This document shows, in pieces, positions 63,930 through 64,000 of a stretch of DNA of 64,000 bases (positions are counted from its first letter, which is position 1; each line of letters opens with the position of its first letter). The stretch covers positions 433,052 through 497,051 of the forward strand of contig JACBWW010000049.1 of the NCBI GenBank assembly GCA_020086605.1, given 5' to 3'. A program made the translations under genes and the position numbers. The notes beneath the pieces are model-generated. The model saw nothing but the letters and a program-made list of their open reading frames with translations. It had not been told where the DNA came from and did not search any database. The DNA comes from Lanius collurio. Lineage: Eukaryota; Chordata; Aves; Passeriformes; Laniidae.

Positions 63930-64000
63930 CTGGAAAAGACCTTTAAGGTCATGGAGTCCAACTGTTAACCCAGCATCACTGCCATGTCCACCACTAACCC
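63930..64000 (-). mobile_element. CR1 fragment, antisense, cut by the window end
   Basis: CTGGAAAAGACCTTTAAGGT then CATGGAGTCCAACTGTTAAC and GCCATGTCCACCACTAACCC. It continues beyond the window. Confidence 0.85.

Overview
The window is vertebrate nuclear DNA, almost certainly from a bird. It has long introns with GT-AG splice sites, and many short 3' ends of CR1 LINEs in both orientations, whose right or left edges carry the ATTCTGTGATT-like tails typical of avian CR1. There is no bacterial or organellar gene structure. I recognise one gene, on the + strand: the 3' half of PLXNA4 (plexin-A4), a semaphorin co-receptor for axon guidance. The C-terminal exons separate it from PLXNA1, A2 and A3, for example the ending KLAYKLEQVITLMSIDS and the stretch [20 protein letters not shown].

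Layout. Positions 1-1265 are intron upstream of the first visible exon. Nineteen coding exons follow (1266-1417 to 57323-57418), all with intact reading phase. They encode the last four IPT/TIG domains (exons 1266-23383), the transmembrane helix and juxtamembrane coiled coil (23149-23917), and the split cytoplasmic GAP domain (26944-32050 and 40476-57418) around the Rho-GTPase-binding domain (36175-38751). Visible coding sequence totals 2,942 nt. One exon of the GTPase-binding domain, of length 3n+1 nt and expected near 160, is absent between 32050 and 36175, where the assembly has a 10-N gap (34285-34294). After the stop at 57416-57418 comes a probable 3' UTR of about 6.4 kb, ending near poly(A) signals at 63824-63856. 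The last 70 bases are another CR1 fragment.

Interspersed material: about 20 CR1 fragments; one solo LTR with a 6-bp target-site duplication (27572-27864); a 35-bp minisatellite of about 21 copies (10742-11478); simple repeats; and an 86-bp tandem array (about 16552-16854) that triplicates the splice acceptor and first 39 nt of the exon at 16816.

I found no new enzymatic or defence system. The most noteworthy structure is the 86-bp array, which places three extra copies of a splice acceptor plus 13 in-phase codons immediately upstream of a conserved plexin exon. Next are the missing exon at the gap, the minisatellite built of 3'-splice-site-like units, and inverted CR1 pairs around the exon at 46204.
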